Shown here in pieces: positions 4,713 through 6,360 of a stretch of 6,360 bases of DNA. The stretch's first letter is position 1, and each line of letters opens with the position of its first letter. The notes below the pieces were generated by a model. The model made no database searches, was not told the DNA's origin, and saw nothing but the letters and a program-made list of their open reading frames with translations. Position numbers and translations under genes: made by a program. The DNA lies in NCBI GenBank assembly GCA_021163085.1, contig JAGGXL010000123.1, positions 1 through 6,360 of the forward strand. Reading direction: 5' to 3'. The DNA comes from Thermodesulfobacterium sp. Its GTDB lineage: Bacteria; Desulfobacterota; Thermodesulfobacteria; Thermodesulfobacteriales; Thermodesulfobacteriaceae.

Positions 4713-5171
4713 ATGCTTATTTATACTCTTGGGACTTCAAATAGAACCGAAGAAGAGTTTCTTGAAATTTTAAAATTTTATAAAATCGAAGCTGTAACAG
4801 ATGTAAGAAGGTGGGCAACTTCTCAGAGATTCCCCCACTTTAAAAAAGAAAATCTGATGAAAATTTTACCTGAAAATGGTATTTCTTACTATCATCTGGA
4901 AGAACTCGGTGGTTATAGAATAGAAAGTTATGAAAACTACATGAAAGCCTCTACATTTAAAAATGCTTTAGAAAAACTTATAAAAATTGCTAAAAGACAA
5001 TTAACCTGTATTATATGTGCTGAAAAGTTTCCCTGGAGATGCCACAGAAGATTTATAGCAAAAGCTTTAGAAAAAAGAGGTATTGAAGTGCTACATATTA
5101 TTGAAAAAAATAAAATCTGGAAACCAAAAGTTGCTTTATTTCTTCCAGAAGGTTGGCACAAAAAGGATTAA
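4713..5171 (+). CDS. DUF488 domain protein
   Basis: The 152-residue protein shows the DUF488 pattern from end to end: TLGTSNRTEEEFLEIL near the start, VTDVRRWATSQRFPHF (28-43), YYHLEELGGYR (59-69), YMKASTFKNALEKL (76-89), then CIICAEKFPWRCHRRFIAKAL with C102-A-E104 and C110-H-R-R. The conserved Cys, Glu and CHR residues look like an active or metal site, but the biochemical role of the family is not established. The ATG at 4713 lacks a Shine-Dalgarno sequence; translation is probably coupled to the 16-codon frame ending six bases upstream. The last 11 codons and stop overlap the end of trkH on the other strand, and its terminal residues (LFLPEGWHKKD) lie past the recognisable domain. Confidence 0.88.
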   Translation: MLIYTLGTSNRTEEEFLEILKFYKIEAVTDVRRWATSQRFPHFKKENLMKILPENGISYYHLEELGGYRIESYENYMKASTFKNALEKLIKIAKRQLTCIICAEKFPWRCHRRFIAKALEKRGIEVLHIIEKNKIWKPKVALFLPEGWHKKD

Positions 5172-6360
5172 TACTGTATAGTATTCAAGCCTTCCCACAA
5201 GCATGCAAAAAACAAGAGCCCACTTAGCAAGGGCAGGAAAAGGAGCATAGGTAGTTGCAGGTCCGGCTTTGCCTAAGGCTGGTCCAACATTGTTTAGAGC
5301 TGAAGCTACTGAAGAAAGTGAGGTTAGCACATCTAAACTTGTTGCTGAAACTATAATACTGCTTATTATCCAGACAATAAATGCAAGAAATATGAAAGTC
5401 CATATACTATCACATATTTCCTGATTTAAAGTCCGATCATTTATCTTGATAGAAGTTACAGCACGGGGATGAATTAGATGGTAAAATTCTTTGTATATTT
5501 GTTTTATCATGATATAAATTCTGAGCTGCTTTATTCCTCCTGCTGTAGACCCTACCATACCACCTAAAAACATCAAAAACAGTATAATTGTCTGAGCAAA
5601 AAAGTTCCACTTTGTATAATCTGCTGTAGCATAACCTGTGGTGGTTATAAGAGATATTATTTGAAAAAGTGTGTATCTAAAAGATTCTTCTAAGGATTGA
5701 TAAGCAGTTAGTTTAAGATTAATAGTAATTAATGTGATTAAAATCAGAACAAATGATAAATAAAACTTCAATTCGCTATTGTTTAAAACTTTGTTAAACT
5801 CTCTTCTTAACAGCAAAAAGTAGAGTCCAAAATTGATACTTCCTAACAGCATGCAAAATCCTGCTACATATTCAATTAAAGGGCTGTTAAAAGCAGACAG
5901 ACTGGCATTCTTGGTTGAAAAACCACCTGTAGATATAGTAGTAAAAGCATGGCAAATTGCGTCATACCAGCTCATTCCACAAAAAGCATATAATCCAGCA
6001 ATTATTAAAGTTATTCCTGCATAAATAAGCCATAAAATTTTTGCGGTATCCACGATTCTTGGTCTTAATTTATCAACTGTAACCCCTGGAACTTCAGCTT
6101 TAAAAAGCTGCATCCCTCCTGTTCCTAAAACCGGAAGAACTGCCAAAACAAAAACAACTATTCCCATACCACCTATCCATTGAGTAATGCTCCTCCAGAA
6201 AAGAATTCCCTTCCCTAAGCTTTCCACATTTGCAATTACACTTGCTCCTGTAGTAGTAAATCCTGACATCGCTTCAAAATAGGCGTTTGTAAAAGACCCT
6301 AAGGTCCCGGTTAAGAGATAGGGCAAACTTCCAAAAAAAGCTACACTTATCCAGGTTAAA
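5136..6360 (-). CDS. trkH: TrkH/KtrB-family potassium transporter membrane subunit (5' end outside window)
   Basis: The frame is open to the right edge (visible upstream residues LTWISVAFFGS), so the TTG at 6326 is not the start; about 407 residues of a usual 450-490 are seen. Numbering from that TTG, all four K+ selectivity-filter segments are present: FTTTGAS (23-29), TTISTGGF (129-136), ITTTGYAT (227-234) and LNNVGPAL (344-351). The glycine-rich GGMVGSTAGGIK (255-266) of the gating-loop region is intact. Many hydrophobic membrane segments lie between, and the C-terminus GRLEYYTVLILFVPTFWKK is canonical. The protein forms the inner-membrane K+ pore and normally works with a cytoplasmic NAD/ATP-binding TrkA/KtrA partner, which is not in view. 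The gene ends inside DUF488 with a 36-bp tail-to-tail overlap. Confidence 0.95.
   Translation of the reverse strand, partial: LTWISVAFFGSLPYLLTGTLGSFTNAYFEAMSGFTTTGASVIANVESLGKGILFWRSITQWIGGMGIVVFVLAVLPVLGTGGMQLFKAEVPGVTVDKLRPRIVDTAKILWLIYAGITLIIAGLYAFCGMSWYDAICHAFTTISTGGFSTKNASLSAFNSPLIEYVAGFCMLLGSINFGLYFLLLRREFNKVLNNSELKFYLSFVLILITLITINLKLTAYQSLEESFRYTLFQIISLITTTGYATADYTKWNFFAQTIILFLMFLGGMVGSTAGGIKQLRIYIMIKQIYKEFYHLIHPRAVTSIKINDRTLNQEICDSIWTFIFLAFIVWIISSIIVSATSLDVLTSLSSVASALNNVGPALGKAGPATTYAPFPALAKWALVFCMLVGRLEYYTVLILFVPTFWKK

Noticed and set aside
4937..5161. Minus-strand open frame of 74 codons within the DUF488 gene
   Set aside because: Antisense shadow of DUF488, no start signals.
5833..6024. 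Plus-strand open frame of 63 codons within trkH
   Set aside because: Antisense shadow of a membrane protein gene with all filter motifs intact.
1..6360. CRISPR array, insertion sequence or long direct repeats
   Set aside because: No regularly spaced repeats, transposase-like protein or paired terminal repeats with target duplications were seen by eye on either strand.

Overview
The window looks like the chromosome of an AT-rich, probably thermophilic bacterium. The proteins are rich in Lys, Ile and Glu, and the integrase, VapBC, DUF488 and TrkH sequences resemble those of Thermodesulfobacteria- or Aquificae-like lineages. This assignment is an impression from composition and protein style, not a search result.

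Left part (1-1664): the right end of an integrated genetic element. It contains the C-terminal end of a DUF5131 (phage Gp37/Gp68-like) protein, an overlapping small helix-turn-helix protein of the excisionase type, and a tyrosine recombinase with a complete catalytic set. Two bases after the recombinase stop codon lies the 3' part of a tRNA-Arg gene, running from the anticodon loop (ACG) to the discriminator base. This is the displaced tRNA end expected at an attachment site, so the element lies to the left and an intact tRNA-Arg(ACG) is predicted beyond the left edge.

Middle part (1665-4031): the presumed host chromosome. A gene for a Wzz-type polysaccharide chain-length regulator is followed by about 1.2 kb of eroded DNA. 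That stretch holds the first 33 codons of an FAD-dependent oxidoreductase with its ribosome binding site intact, a 13-bp imperfect inverted repeat, and a Phd/RelB-style antitoxin gene broken by a frameshift and lacking a toxin. On the minus strand, an apparently intact vapBC toxin-antitoxin pair follows, with a consensus-like promoter overlapped by a palindromic operator.

Right part (4032-6360): a PaaI-type hotdog thioesterase (minus) is divergent from a DUF488 gene (plus). The DUF488 gene has no ribosome binding site of its own. Six bases upstream ends a 16-codon reading frame with a strong one, whose peptide looks like the beginning of a flavin-reductase-family protein; it may now act as a translational leader. 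DUF488 runs tail-to-tail into a TrkH potassium transporter subunit (minus, cut by the right edge), the two coding regions overlapping by 36 bp.

I see no complete novel multi-gene system. The most informative signals are the tRNA attachment site, two genes reduced to 5' stubs that keep their translation signals, and a frameshifted orphan antitoxin.
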